The notes: generated from the letters alone by a model not told the origin. Shown: positions 52,163 through 60,115, counted from the first letter of the stretch. The stretch: 64,000 bases of DNA from Rufibacter roseus (GCF_001647285.1 NZ_LRML01000010.1:62001-126000), one strand, 5' to 3'. Translations and numbers: made by a program.

Positions 52163-52855
52163 TTAATGGTATTGATCAAAATATTCCTGCAGGGTCATGT
52201 GGTGAGGAGTGAACTTCTCTGGAAGCACCTTCAGTAGCGTGATTCTGTCTAACCGGAAATATCTGAACTGGGTGCGTAACCGGCACCAGGCAATGAGCAG
52301 CCAATTCTCAGTGGTGCTCACCAAAGCAAAGGGCTCTATGGTGCGGCTGGTGGCGGTGCCTTGCTCGTTGGTGTACTCTATGTGTGCCAGGTAAAAGTTG
52401 GTAAGGGCATTCTGCAGCTGCGAGAGGTGGTTGCTGTTCCGGTCTCGGGTAAGGTTCTGCTCAAAGCGAGTCCGGTCGGCTAGCAGGTTAGCTTTGTCTT
52501 TTTCGGCGGGCCGGAGCACGGCTTTTATTTTGTCAATGGCCTCAGTGTAATCTTTAATGAATGAGGAGTCTTTATTCTTCAGCACCAGTTGCTCGGCCAA
52601 AATCAAGGCGTTGGCCTGGCTTTCGGAAAACATGACCGGCGGAATTCTGTACCCTTCCAACAAGGTATAGCCTTTGCCGTTTTCGGTGACAATTGGCACA
52701 CCTGCCTGCTCCAAAGCCCGCATGTCGCGGTAAATGGTTCTGACGCTTACCCTGAACTTCTCTGCCAGATCAGGCGCCGTGGTGAGCCGCTTGGTTTGCA
52801 GCTGCGTCAGAATAGCCGTCAGGCGAGAGAGCCGGGTGGTGTCCTTGTCGTTCAT
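52163..52855 (-). CDS. YafY-type WYL-domain transcriptional regulator
   Basis: 230 residues. An N-terminal DeoR-type winged helix (about 6-60: RLTAILTQLQTKRLTTAPDLAEKFRVSVRTIYRDMRALEQAGVPI) is followed by a WYL ligand-binding domain (about 135-210, with IEPFALVSTTENWLLIAWCRLRTQFRYFRLDRI). WYL proteins sense nucleic acids, nucleotides or other small ligands. The RidA and YdeI genes follow on the same strand with a palindromic operator at the RidA promoter, so these are the likely targets. Confidence 0.93.
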   Translation of the reverse strand: MNDKDTTRLSRLTAILTQLQTKRLTTAPDLAEKFRVSVRTIYRDMRALEQAGVPIVTENGKGYTLLEGYRIPPVMFSESQANALILAEQLVLKNKDSSFIKDYTEAIDKIKAVLRPAEKDKANLLADRTRFEQNLTRDRNSNHLSQLQNALTNFYLAHIEYTNEQGTATSRTIEPFALVSTTENWLLIAWCRLRTQFRYFRLDRITLLKVLPEKFTPHHMTLQEYFDQYH

Positions 52856-52968
52856 TTGTCTGTCTGCCCTATTTTTCAGGAATGCAAGATGGTTGAATGT
52901 CTGGTAGAAAAGAAGGGATTAGTGCTTTGGTTAATTTCTTCTCCATAGAAAAGCATTAGAAACGAAAA

Positions 52969-53010
52969 GTTGTTTTTAGCCTGTTTTAAGAAAAACAGGC
53001 TAAAAACAAC
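52969..53010. repeat. Nested palindrome family, copy 14 (perfect)
   Basis: A perfect 19-bp stem: GTTGTTTTTAGCCTGTTTT and AAAACAGGCTAAAAACAAC with loop aaga. The best-preserved copy in the window; it lies between the WYL regulator start and the pirin stop. Confidence 0.9.
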
Positions 53011-53120
53011 TCGTATTTGGGATAGTTTATATTTATCAACCTGAAGGTAAGTCTTCCCTGATCCCTTGGTAAGAAGTGTAGTGTCTGCTGTTATAAACGA
53101 ATTCTTTTAGAAAAAACAGT

Positions 53121-54011
53121 TTACTTCACTAGAACCGGTTTATTGTACTCAATCTGCCCGTACTTGCCGTTGAAGAAATCACGGTAGGCCAGAGCAATTT
53201 CAGCTTTGCTGTTCATCACAAAAGGACCTTCGGCTACAATTGGTTCTGCGTAACGTTCGCCCCCGAAGAGAATCACATCAATGGCGGTCTCCTGCGGATT
53301 TGTGATTTCTACGGAGCCCTCAGAGCGGTCAAACTCCACAAACTCGTTGGCGGTGTGCTCGGTGCCGTTTAGTTGCGCATTGCCAGCCAACAAGAAGGCA
53401 GCGTACTCTACCCCAGCACTCGTTTCTTGCTTGAATGTTTGGCCAGGCTCCAGGTGCAGGTGATACAGGAACTGCTCAGAATAGCTGGGAATAGGCGAGG
53501 CCAGTTCTTCATAGCTGCCGGCAATGACCTTGATCCAACCTTTGCCATTTTCTAACATCTTTTGCGGAACCTCTGCGGCCTGTACAGCTAAATATGCAGG
53601 AGCTTCGGCTTTGTGTTGGCTGGGCAGGTTGATCCAGAACTGCATGGCGTGGGTGAGGCCAGTGGTTTCCGCTGGGTTGGGGTTTAGGGTTTCGTCATGG
53701 ATAACACCATTGCCCGCTTTCATCCATTGAATGCCGCCGCTGGTTACTTTGGCGTGGTGGCCGGCACTGTCAAAATGCTCGCCTTTGCCGTGTAGTAGGT
53801 AGGTGAGGGTGGCAATGCCGCGGTGCGGATGCGCGCCCGTACCAGTTTGCATTCTGCTTTCAGTAGGCGCATGTACTTTGGGTGTAATATGGTCCAGGAA
53901 CACAAACGGACCCACAGCCTGGGCGTAGCGGTTAGGCAGCATGCGGTAAATGAGGAGGTCTCCAATATCGGCGCGTTGGCCGCGGGTAGAAAAGCTTACG
54001 TTCTTTTTCAT
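53121..54011 (-). CDS. Pirin-family protein
   Basis: 296 residues, a bicupin. Landmarks: VGPFVFLDHITPKVHAP (33-49), PHRGIATLTYLLHGKGEHFDSAGHHAKVTSGGIQWMKAGNGVIHDET (quoted in parts: PHRGIATLTYLLHGKG and GGIQWMKAGNGVIHDE). Metal ligands expected in the pirin N-cupin (H-P-H-R-G and later H, E) are present. Pirins bind Fe and act as redox-sensing cofactors or quercetinase-like dioxygenases; the partner here is unknown. The adjacent Crp/Fnr regulator and an FNR-like palindrome upstream suggest control by that regulator. Confidence 0.93.
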   Translation of the reverse strand: MKKNVSFSTRGQRADIGDLLIYRMLPNRYAQAVGPFVFLDHITPKVHAPTESRMQTGTGAHPHRGIATLTYLLHGKGEHFDSAGHHAKVTSGGIQWMKAGNGVIHDETLNPNPAETTGLTHAMQFWINLPSQHKAEAPAYLAVQAAEVPQKMLENGKGWIKVIAGSYEELASPIPSYSEQFLYHLHLEPGQTFKQETSAGVEYAAFLLAGNAQLNGTEHTANEFVEFDRSEGSVEITNPQETAIDVILFGGERYAEPIVAEGPFVMNSKAEIALAYRDFFNGKYGQIEYNKPVLVK

Positions 54012-54070
54012 GGCTATGTCTTTTTAGCGTGGCGTCCTGGGGCTGATGATCATCGCCGGCAGGAACAATA

Positions 54071-54078
54071 CAAAGGTG
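54071..54078 (-). promoter_or_regulatory. -7-like box CACCTTTG of pirin
   Basis: On the minus strand CACCTTTG, about 60 nt before the pirin ATG. The centre of the palindrome 54122-54141 would lie near -66 from the resulting start, suitable for class-I-type activation. Confidence 0.45.
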
Positions 54079-54121
54079 CAGCCCAACCCCGCCTGAACAC
54101 GATGACCTAGGGTAAAAAAAG

Positions 54122-54141
54122 ACGTTGACAAATGTCAACGT
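54122..54141. promoter_or_regulatory. FNR-like palindrome ACGTTGACA-aa-TGTCAACGT
   Basis: Perfect 20-bp palindrome with TTGAC and GTCAA half-sites separated by 4 nt, the same architecture as the FNR box (TTGAT-N4-ATCAA). It lies between the Crp/Fnr-type gene and pirin, upstream of the pirin promoter. Confidence 0.65.
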
Positions 54142-54307
54142 GTGCAGCAAGTATCAGGTAGCAACATCAATGATGGCAAGTACAAGAGAAAGCTCCCTAC
54201 AAATTAGGTGTTAACGTAAATGCAGGCTGCCGTAATCCCGCAATTCCCCTCTTGGGAGGGGTAGGGGTGGGTTCACTTCTGTGAGCAGCGCTATTTGGGT
54301 AAAACCT

Positions 54308-54343
54308 GTTTCTAACCTGTTTTCGTCAAAACAAGCCGAAAAC
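54308..54343. repeat. Nested palindrome family, copy 15
   Basis: GTTTCTAACCTG and CAAGCCGAAAAC around TTTTCGTCAAAA, 33 nt beyond the Crp/Fnr stop codon. Confidence 0.6.
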
Positions 54344-54376
54344 AAAAAAAAGCTACCCCTTGCACGCAAGACACCG

Positions 54377-54958
54377 TTAATGCACCTGCTGCTTGCGTAT
54401 GCGGCTGAGGGTTTCTTTGGTGATGCCCAAGTACGAGGCAATAAGGTGTTGTGGAAACCGCTGCACAAATTCCGGGTGGCACTCAACAAACTCCGCGTAG
54501 CGTTTCTCGGCGGAGAAGCTGATGGCGGCATTGATGCGGCGTTGTGTAGCCATGGAGTGGCGGTCGTCCATTCGCCGGGCCATCTGCAGGAGGGTAGGCA
54601 CCTCTTCATACAGTTGTAGCAAATCTGCTTTTTCAATGACCAGCAGTTGGGTGTCTTCCCAAGCATCTATATTGTACAAAGAAGGCGTGAGCATGAGAAA
54701 GCTTTCCCGGTCACCAACCCACCAGTTTTCTACCGCAAACTGCACCACGTGTTCGGTGCCCTTTTCATCTACGCTGTACTGCCGCATAGCCCCGCTTACC
54801 ACAAAAGCCATGTAGCGGCTAATATCTCCCTCCTGCAACAGGTACTGCTTCTTCCGCAGCTTCTTCGGGTGGAAGGCCTCTTGCACCAGCGCCTGCTCCT
54901 GCTGGGTGAGCGGGGTTTGGGTGTAGTGGGTGATGTAGGTGAAGAGGGATGAGTGCAT
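54377..54958 (-). CDS. Crp/Fnr-family transcriptional regulator
   Basis: About 193 residues from ATG 54958 (MHSSLFTYITHYTQTPLTQQE; the frame continues to 54976 but this start fits the family). A cNMP-binding-like beta-roll (about 20-115: RKKQYLLQEGDISRYMAFVVSGAMRQYSVDEKGTEHVVQFA in order) lacks the cysteines of iron-sulfur FNR and the residues of cAMP-binding CRP. The last third holds a helix-turn-helix (FPQHLIASYLGITKETLSRIRKQ), with E and R at the recognition-helix positions that contact TTGAC-type sites in the family. Pirin follows on the same strand beyond an FNR-like palindrome, so it is the likely target. Confidence 0.92.
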   Translation of the reverse strand: MHSSLFTYITHYTQTPLTQQEQALVQEAFHPKKLRKKQYLLQEGDISRYMAFVVSGAMRQYSVDEKGTEHVVQFAVENWWVGDRESFLMLTPSLYNIDAWEDTQLLVIEKADLLQLYEEVPTLLQMARRMDDRHSMATQRRINAAISFSAEKRYAEFVECHPEFVQRFPQHLIASYLGITKETLSRIRKQQVH

Positions 54959-55114
54959 GGTTGAAAAAGAATACAAAAGAGGAAGCAGGAGGCTCTGAAA
55001 AGCCTTATCGATTCATATTATTTAACTTTTATCAGACTAGATCTATTTCTAATGAATAGAGTTAGAATATTCTATTGTGGTCGCTACTCGTCTCCTGTTC
55101 AATAATTACTTAAA

Positions 55115-56683
55115 TTATATGGGTGTAACAGCTGAGTTGAATGAAGTCCCCTGTATTATGTCTGATTCGGTCCCTAAATCTTGAGTTTCACTACTATATT
55201 TAACCCAGTCATATATACTTAAAATTTTTCTATAATCTGTAGTCGGATTTGAGGATGTTTCTCGAAGATAACTTTCAGTTAATTCTAATGGTATATTCCG
55301 GTAGAAAGTGTTCCAGATAATAGAACTGGTTTTGTATGATGAAGGAATAGTCTCGTCTGCTAAAATATCGGTCACAGTAATGTGTGTTTTTTGTGAAGCC
55401 GGTTTTATATTTTTAAGACATTCATCAATGTTCTTTACTTGTTGCTCTTTTAGTTTTTCTATCGACTGAATTTGTGAATTTATTTTACTAAAACCGAAGA
55501 TTGGAAAATATTGAGCAGCTTGAATTTTATATTTATCTATTAAAAATAAGATTTGATAGTTAGATTCATCTATAATTTTAAAGTAATTGGAAAGTAGTTC
55601 AGCTGAAGTTTCATAATGGTAACTAATGGTTTTCGTTGAGCCAATTGCTAATATTTTATCACCATTCCTCAAAGTGTCTAAATCCTCTGTTATGCTAACT
55701 TTAATTTCACCCCCAGCATAAATTTCTTTCACTACATTTTGAACTTTCCTAACATCTAAGGCAGTAACAGGTAAATGAATGTTAGAAATTGAGTTGTAAA
55801 GTTTTGAGTAATTATCAGTTTTAACCTTATTAATTTGAATTGTGAGCCCTTCATTTAAAACTATATCATGCTCACTTATTATGTCATTGTCATCCCCAGG
55901 GCTATATTCCACGAGTAAAAAATTACTTTTAATTTTAGACGCTGATTCTGAATTATGTTCAACATAAGAAAAAATAGTTCTTAATATTTTCTTTATGTTG
56001 TCATCACCTACATTATATCCTAGAAATATTATGGGGTTGTGGATAAAGAGAGAGAGTAGTTGTGCTCTAATTAGTTCGTATTTTTCATCGAATCCTTTAT
56101 AATCTTCTTCAGTTATAATTATTTTATCTGGCTATTGGTGACATCCATGTATTTTATATACCGAACCATAAGGGTTGCTTAATAGTATATTATTGCCTAC
56201 AAGTTTATTGAATTCAAAAAAATTTTCTATTAGGGAATCATAGTTTGTTGTAATGATTGAGCCTATGTTTTTTCTTATTTTTCTTAACTCTTTTAAGTCT
56301 TCTTTTTTTTCTTCTTTAAACATTAAAGAAGAAAAAATTTCTGCAATATAAATCTTGAACCTGCTTAAGTTTTTTCCATTCTGCATATTTTCATAAAAAA
56401 TGTCATTAATGCGCTCGAACTTACCCCGTCTATCATCTTGTAGTTGTTCATTAAAGTCTTTTTCTAGTATCGACGCTATTTTTAAAAAGTCAAACTTATT
56501 GTTATGGAAGCACTTTGATTTGATGTCTAGATAGTATTCATCATTTTCTTTTAAATCAAAAGAAATTTTTTTTAATAGCCCATCCCAAGTATAGGAGTTG
56601 TCAAGATATCTTAAGCTAATACCAATACCAATAAATAGAATAGGATGATTTTTATATCTTGAGATGAATTCTTCTATTTTCAT
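55115..56683 (-). pseudogene. SIR2-family protein gene interrupted by an in-frame TAG
   Basis: From ATG 56683 (MKIEEFISRYKNHPILFIGIG) the frame reads a SIR2 (NAD-consuming) domain: FIGIGISLRYL, a W-x-GLL segment, IITTNYDSLIENF (the Asn that binds NAD ribose) and VYKIHGCHQ (catalytic His), then TAG at 56132-56134 (codon 184). The same frame continues without further stops for 338 codons: PDKIIITEEDY, IFLGYNVGDDNIKKIL (the expected end of the SIR2 core), then an effector- or sensor-like C-terminal half ending ...TSFNSAVTPI. The interruption lies between two core motifs, so without readthrough the protein is inactive. The gene is strikingly AT-rich compared with its neighbours and stands between unrelated genes. 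SIR2 proteins of this type deplete NAD during phage attack. Confidence 0.78.
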
Positions 56684-56710
56684 ATGATTTATAAATCTGT
56701 TGCTAGACAA

Positions 56711-57060
56711 TGTTTAATTTGTAAATATATGCATCTAATATAGGATTTATTTTATTATTAAAAATATTAATTTCTGTTAATAGGTTTATGAGCTATTTTA
56801 GTCATTGTTTAACATTTTGCACTCATTCCTGCATACTAACATGACTCATGCACTCGTTCTCCTTCACTATCAGTATACCGTGATAAATGAATTCAAGCAG
56901 TAGGCATTCCGGTGATTTCCCTCTTCGGGCAGTACCTCACACACAATCCTATCAGGCTGAGCCTACAAATTCAAAAACAAAAAAGGTGCTCATCCGCCTC
57001 TCCAGGCAGATAAACACCTCTCCCAATCCTGACCAAACAGGAAACGCTAAACTTCCCCCG
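56711..57060. other. AT-rich spacer upstream of the SIR2 gene
   Basis: 350 bases. The left part, next to the SIR2 start, shares its AT-rich composition and must contain its promoter; the right part returns to the neighbours' composition. No direct repeats, att-like sites or genes seen. Confidence 0.5.
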
Positions 57061-57918
57061 CTAAACTTCCACCTCAAACCCCACCGATTGGCTTACCTCC
57101 ACCCACTGCGCAAACTCCTGCCCCAGGCTGTCCAGTTTAGCGGTGGCCATGTCATAGGCGTCTGAACCTAAGAGCAAGTGCACGGGTGGGTTTTCAGAAG
57201 TGGCGGTTTGGATGAGGGCGGCGGCTACTTTCTCGGGGTCGCCAGGTTGGTTGCCGTTAATCTGCTCCTGGTGCAGGGTCTGCATTTCACGGGCGTTGGC
57301 GTACTCGGCCATAGGAGACTGCGGCGTGACCAGTGAGCTTTCGGTTAAGAAGTTCGTGCGGATGTAACCCGGCATGACCACCGTTACCTTGATGTTGAAC
57401 GGTTCTACCTCCACGGCCAGTGCTTCGGTGAAACCGTTCACGGCAAACTTGGTGGCGCAGTAAACCCCGAAGCCCGGGAAGTTTCCGTTCATGCCCCCAA
57501 TGGACGAAATGTTGAAAATGTGGCCGCTGTTTTGGCGGCGCAGGTACGGCAGCGCTTTCCGGATCACGTTCAATGCCCCGAAGACGTTCACCTCAAAATT
57601 CTTCCTTGCCTCCTGGTCTGTGAGTTCTTCCAGGCTGCCCAAAAGGCCGTAGCCCGCGTTGTTCACCACCACGTCTACCCGCCCGAAGGTTTCCACGGTT
57701 TTGGCCAGGGCCTGCGCCACGCTTTCCTCGTTTGTCAAGTCCATAGCCAAAGGCAGAAACTGATTTGTAGAAAAAGCAACGGCTTGAGGGAGCTGTTTCA
57801 CGCTACGGGAGGTGGCGGCCACCGCATGCCCTTGCTGCAACAGCTGGCGGGTGAGAGATAGGCCAATGCCTTTAGAGGCGCCGGTAATGAACCACACTTT
57901 TTTGGTTTGATTTTCCAT
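57061..57918 (-). CDS. Short-chain dehydrogenase/reductase (AraC-regulated)
   Basis: About 285 residues from ATG 57918 (MENQTKKVWFITGASKGIG); the frame extends to 57972 but lacks family likeness before this. TGASKGIG (about 10-17), NNAGYG (about 83-88), Ser in ISSIGG and Y-C-A-T-K (about 150-154) are the SDR cofactor and catalytic residues; the C-terminus has PEKVAAALIQTATSENPPVHLLLG, typical of the ketoreductase-type subgroup widely paired with AraC regulators. It should reduce a carbonyl with NADP(H); substrate unknown. The AraC regulator gene lies upstream on the same strand, and a strong operator-promoter stands 190-255 nt before the ATG, leaving a long leader. Confidence 0.92.
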   Translation of the reverse strand: MENQTKKVWFITGASKGIGLSLTRQLLQQGHAVAATSRSVKQLPQAVAFSTNQFLPLAMDLTNEESVAQALAKTVETFGRVDVVVNNAGYGLLGSLEELTDQEARKNFEVNVFGALNVIRKALPYLRRQNSGHIFNISSIGGMNGNFPGFGVYCATKFAVNGFTEALAVEVEPFNIKVTVVMPGYIRTNFLTESSLVTPQSPMAEYANAREMQTLHQEQINGNQPGDPEKVAAALIQTATSENPPVHLLLGSDAYDMATAKLDSLGQEFAQWVEVSQSVGFEVEV

Positions 57919-57931
57919 GGTTTCCAAGGTT

Positions 57932-58066
57932 TTAAGTTTCGAGCATGTTTGCATTTGTCTTTTGCGCTGCAAAACGGCATATAAAGAACCTGCCTTCGTG
58001 CTTTTTTCTCACCATAGCGCTGCTATGCTGCTCAAAAACCACATCGGCAGAACCTTTCTCTGCCAT
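57932..58066 (-). CDS. Possible 44-residue ORF in the SDR leader
   Basis: Between the operator-promoter (58107) and the SDR start lies an open frame, ATG 58066 to TAA 57932, coding MAEKGSADVVFEQHSSAMVR plus 24 further residues, basic at the centre (VRKKHEGRFF) and with one Cys. It ends 14 nt before the SDR ATG. It has no Shine-Dalgarno, but few genes here have one. It may be a small protein, a leader peptide or chance sequence. Confidence 0.3.
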   Translation of the reverse strand: MAEKGSADVVFEQHSSAMVRKKHEGRFFICRFAAQKTNANMLET

Positions 58067-58106
58067 TTTTCGCTAGCAAAATCAAAATGTAAACAAGCTC
58101 TTAAAA

Positions 58107-58173
58107 CAAAGGTAGGGCAGGGGCGGACGGCGGTGTTTGCGCCTATCAAACCATCACTTGCAAAAATCAAACA
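58107..58173 (-). promoter_or_regulatory. AraC-type operator and promoter of the SDR gene
   Basis: On the minus strand: TGTTTGA, 13 nt, TGGTTTGATA (58144-58173; the two TTTGA copies are 21 nt apart), then 29 nt later TACCTTTG (58107-58114), a perfect -7 box. The same motif at the same spacing stands before the Atu4866 gene (59994-60060). The distal half-site overlaps the stop codon of the AraC gene itself (58167). Confidence 0.75.
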
Positions 58174-59060
58174 TGCCGGAACTGCGAGGGCGGCAACGAG
58201 GTGTGCTTCTTGAAGAAATTATTGAAATGCGCGGGTTCTTCAAAGCCCAGGCTGTAGCCAATCTCCGAGATGTTCCAGTCAGTGTGCTTGAGCAGAGCCA
58301 TGGCCTCGCTCACTAGTCGCGACGAAATAAGCTCCGTAGTGGTTTTGCCAGTGGTTTTCTTGATGGCGCGGTTCAGGTGGTTCACGTGCACTGCCAGCTG
58401 CTCGGCAAAGTCTTTGGCTGATCGCAGCTGGAACCGCTGGCCAGGTGATTCAATCGGGAACTGGCGCTCCAGCAACTCACTGAACACGGCGGTAATACGG
58501 GCATTGGCATCTGGGTGTTCATACAGTACTTCGGCCGGTTGGCTCTTCAGGGCGAAGTGCGTCATCTCGGTCACGTAATTGCGCAGCAGGTCGTACTTAT
58601 ACAGGTAGTCAGAACTGATCTCCGACAGCATCTTCTCAAAAATTGCCGTCACCTGTTGCTCCTGCTCCTCATTTAAAGGGTAAAACGGTTTTCCGCCCAA
58701 GGCGAACATAGGCAAATCCTGCAGGCTTCCCCGTATCTTCTCAGTGAAAAAAGCCTCCGTGAAAATGCAGAAATACCCGCTGGGCTCCCCAGAAACCGCC
58801 TCCCAAGTGTACGGCACCTGCGGATTGAAAAACATGAGCGTTGTGCCTTTTACCTCCACGCTTCTGTCAGCGTAATGGTACCGGAAGTGCCCCCTGATCA
58901 GGGAGATTTTGTAGAAATCGCGGCGGCTGTAATTGGCGGGGGTAAGGGCGCAATCTTCTAGCCGGAATACATTAAAATGCCCAAGGTCTTTCTTCAGGTT
59001 TTCGGGAAGTCCCTTGAATTTGTGCTGGTAAAATTCTTCTAAAGTCTCTGTAGGTGCCAT
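58167..59060 (-). CDS. AraC-family regulator controlling the SDR and Atu4866 genes
   Basis: 297 residues. An N-terminal cupin-like domain (about 30-160: FRYHYADRSVEVKGTTLMFFNPQVPYTWEAVSG) senses a ligand; the C-terminal 100 residues are a double HTH (FAEQLAVHVNHLNRAIKKTTGKTTTELIS, then WNISEIGYSLGFEEPAHFNNFFKKHTSLPPSQFRHV, the AraC signature). Two matching 30-bp motifs with half-sites 21 nt apart, one overlapping this gene's own 3' end and one upstream of the Atu4866 gene, define its likely regulon. No copy of that motif stands before the regulator itself. Confidence 0.94.
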   Translation of the reverse strand: MAPTETLEEFYQHKFKGLPENLKKDLGHFNVFRLEDCALTPANYSRRDFYKISLIRGHFRYHYADRSVEVKGTTLMFFNPQVPYTWEAVSGEPSGYFCIFTEAFFTEKIRGSLQDLPMFALGGKPFYPLNEEQEQQVTAIFEKMLSEISSDYLYKYDLLRNYVTEMTHFALKSQPAEVLYEHPDANARITAVFSELLERQFPIESPGQRFQLRSAKDFAEQLAVHVNHLNRAIKKTTGKTTTELISSRLVSEAMALLKHTDWNISEIGYSLGFEEPAHFNNFFKKHTSLPPSQFRHV

Positions 59061-59098
59061 GATGGAAGATAGGTGATTTCAGGGGATCTGTTTGTTAT

Positions 59099-59134
59099 GT
59101 TTTCGGCCTGTTTTCTGAAAAGCAGACCGAAAAC
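59099..59134. repeat. Nested palindrome family, copy 16
   Basis: GTTTTCGGCCTG and CAGACCGAAAAC pair with one mismatch around TTTTCTGAAAAG, 39 nt 5' of the AraC gene. Confidence 0.7.
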
Positions 59135-59435
59135 TCTTTTCTAGGTCAGTCCTTTTCTCAAATATTGTGCACGCATTTCGTCCCCCTTTGAAGGCTCGGG
59201 ATGATTACTCGTGCAGATTAGGTATTCCCGAGAATCGTTTTCTTGCTCTTTTAGTAGTTGTTATTGGTTCTTCTGATGCCCTTGTCATCCCCCTACCCCC
59301 TTCAAAGGGGGACGATCGGGTATCGTCATATTAGTAAACTTGCCGAAGGGAATGAGCCGCACTTGCCTACGCTGCTTAGAAAGGCACGGATTTGCTTCCG
59401 CGCCATAGAGGGCAGCGCATTTGATCAACAAGAGC

Positions 59436-59486
59436 CGCGGATTGCAAATCCGCAGGTATTTAAGTTCGGGATTGCAAATCCCGAAC
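59436..59486. repeat. Two adjacent xxGATTGCAAATCxx hairpins
   Basis: GCGGATTGCAAATCCGC (59436-59452) and TTCGGGATTGCAAATCCCGAA (59465-59485) share the centre GATTGCAAATC and differ in their flanks, which are complementary within each hairpin. A degenerate nested palindrome (tctgtttttaacctgctttc, 59536) follows. Confidence 0.7.
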
Positions 59487-59690
59487 AGCTTGTCCAAACA
59501 GCTGGGGCTCGAGCAGCTTATTATTCTGAAGTTCTGTTTTTAACCTGCTTTCAAGAAACTAGTGCTTCTCTAATTTAATTCTTAGAAGAATCGAACAGGA
59601 GTTCAGACTGACTTTTCTTATCCTCTTACAATTTCTAATTCTTAATTTCTAATTTTTAATTTGAAAGAGCACCAGCCCCAAAACAGTAAA

Positions 59691-59939
59691 CTACTGCTCT
59701 TCCCGATATAGCACCATTCCGGCGTGGTAGAGAATGCCGTCTTTGAAATCACCGTCGGCGGTGAAGCCGGTGTCATCTTGGTAGTCTATGTGGTCTCCGG
59801 TGAGGGTATAAGAGCCTTGGTAGGCGCTTTGGCGGGAGCCGCGGGCTTCGTCGTAGCGGCCGTTGGGCAGCAATTCGTGCCGAATGTAACCGTCGGCGGT
59901 GACCCACATGCCCACGTAGGGGTGTGCTTCTTCTTTCAT
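59691..59939 (-). CDS. Atu4866-domain protein
   Basis: 82 residues, full length for the family. HPYVGMWVTADGYIRHELLPNGRYDEARGSRQSAYQGSYTLTGDHIDYQDDTGFTADGDF (quoted in parts: HPYVGMWVTADGYIRHELL and GSYTLTGDHIDYQDDTG) is the Atu4866 beta-sandwich pattern. Small, soluble, no known enzyme activity. The AraC-type operator and a -7 box lie 55-120 nt upstream, so it belongs to the AraC regulon together with the SDR gene; its short leader contrasts with the SDR's long one. Confidence 0.9.
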   Translation of the reverse strand: MKEEAHPYVGMWVTADGYIRHELLPNGRYDEARGSRQSAYQGSYTLTGDHIDYQDDTGFTADGDFKDGILYHAGMVLYREEQ

Positions 59940-59993
59940 AATCTTGTCTTTAATTGCCTGGCGAGAATGAATTCTTTCCGTATTTCCTGATTA

Positions 59994-60060
59994 CAAAAGT
60001 AGAAGGAGAGAAGGCGAAGGTGTTTGCCTGTATCAAACCATTGCTTGCAAAATTCAAACA
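59994..60060 (-). promoter_or_regulatory. AraC-type operator and promoter of the Atu4866 gene
   Basis: On the minus strand TGTTTGA, 13 nt, TGGTTTGATA (60031-60060) and, 29 nt downstream, TACTTTTG (59994-60001). 27 of 30 motif bases and the spacing are identical to the SDR operator; GCAAACACC occupies the same place in both spacers. Confidence 0.75.
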
Positions 60061-60115
60061 ATCGGGGCGGGGGAGAAGAGTAGTTCTAAAGCACTGGGCT
60101 CTGTAAAAGTCATTT

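Larger units (their letters stand above)
54012..54376. other. Pirin promoter region
   Basis: 365 bases between the pirin start and the Crp/Fnr stop. From right to left: nested palindrome copy 15, an inverted short hairpin box (cccctcttgggagggg around 54244), the palindrome 54122-54141 and a -7-like box CACCTTTG (54071-54078). Confidence 0.6.
59061..59690. other. 630-bp repeat-rich spacer
   Basis: No gene supported. Contains nested palindrome copies 16 and 17, two short hairpin boxes (cccctttgaagg around 59181, ctaccccctt/aaggggg around 59291-59312), and the paired hairpins 59436-59452 and 59465-59486. The right end has AT-rich repeats (ttctaattcttaatttctaa). Confidence 0.65.

Noticed and set aside
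55115-56710. Reading the SIR2 locus as two independent genes
   Set aside because: Both parts are in the same frame, separated only by one TAG, and the SIR2 core motifs continue across it; the second part has no start signal of its own.
59285-59497. 70-codon minus-strand ORF in the AraC-Atu4866 spacer
   Set aside because: It consists of translated hairpin repeats (repeated ICNP) and has no other support.
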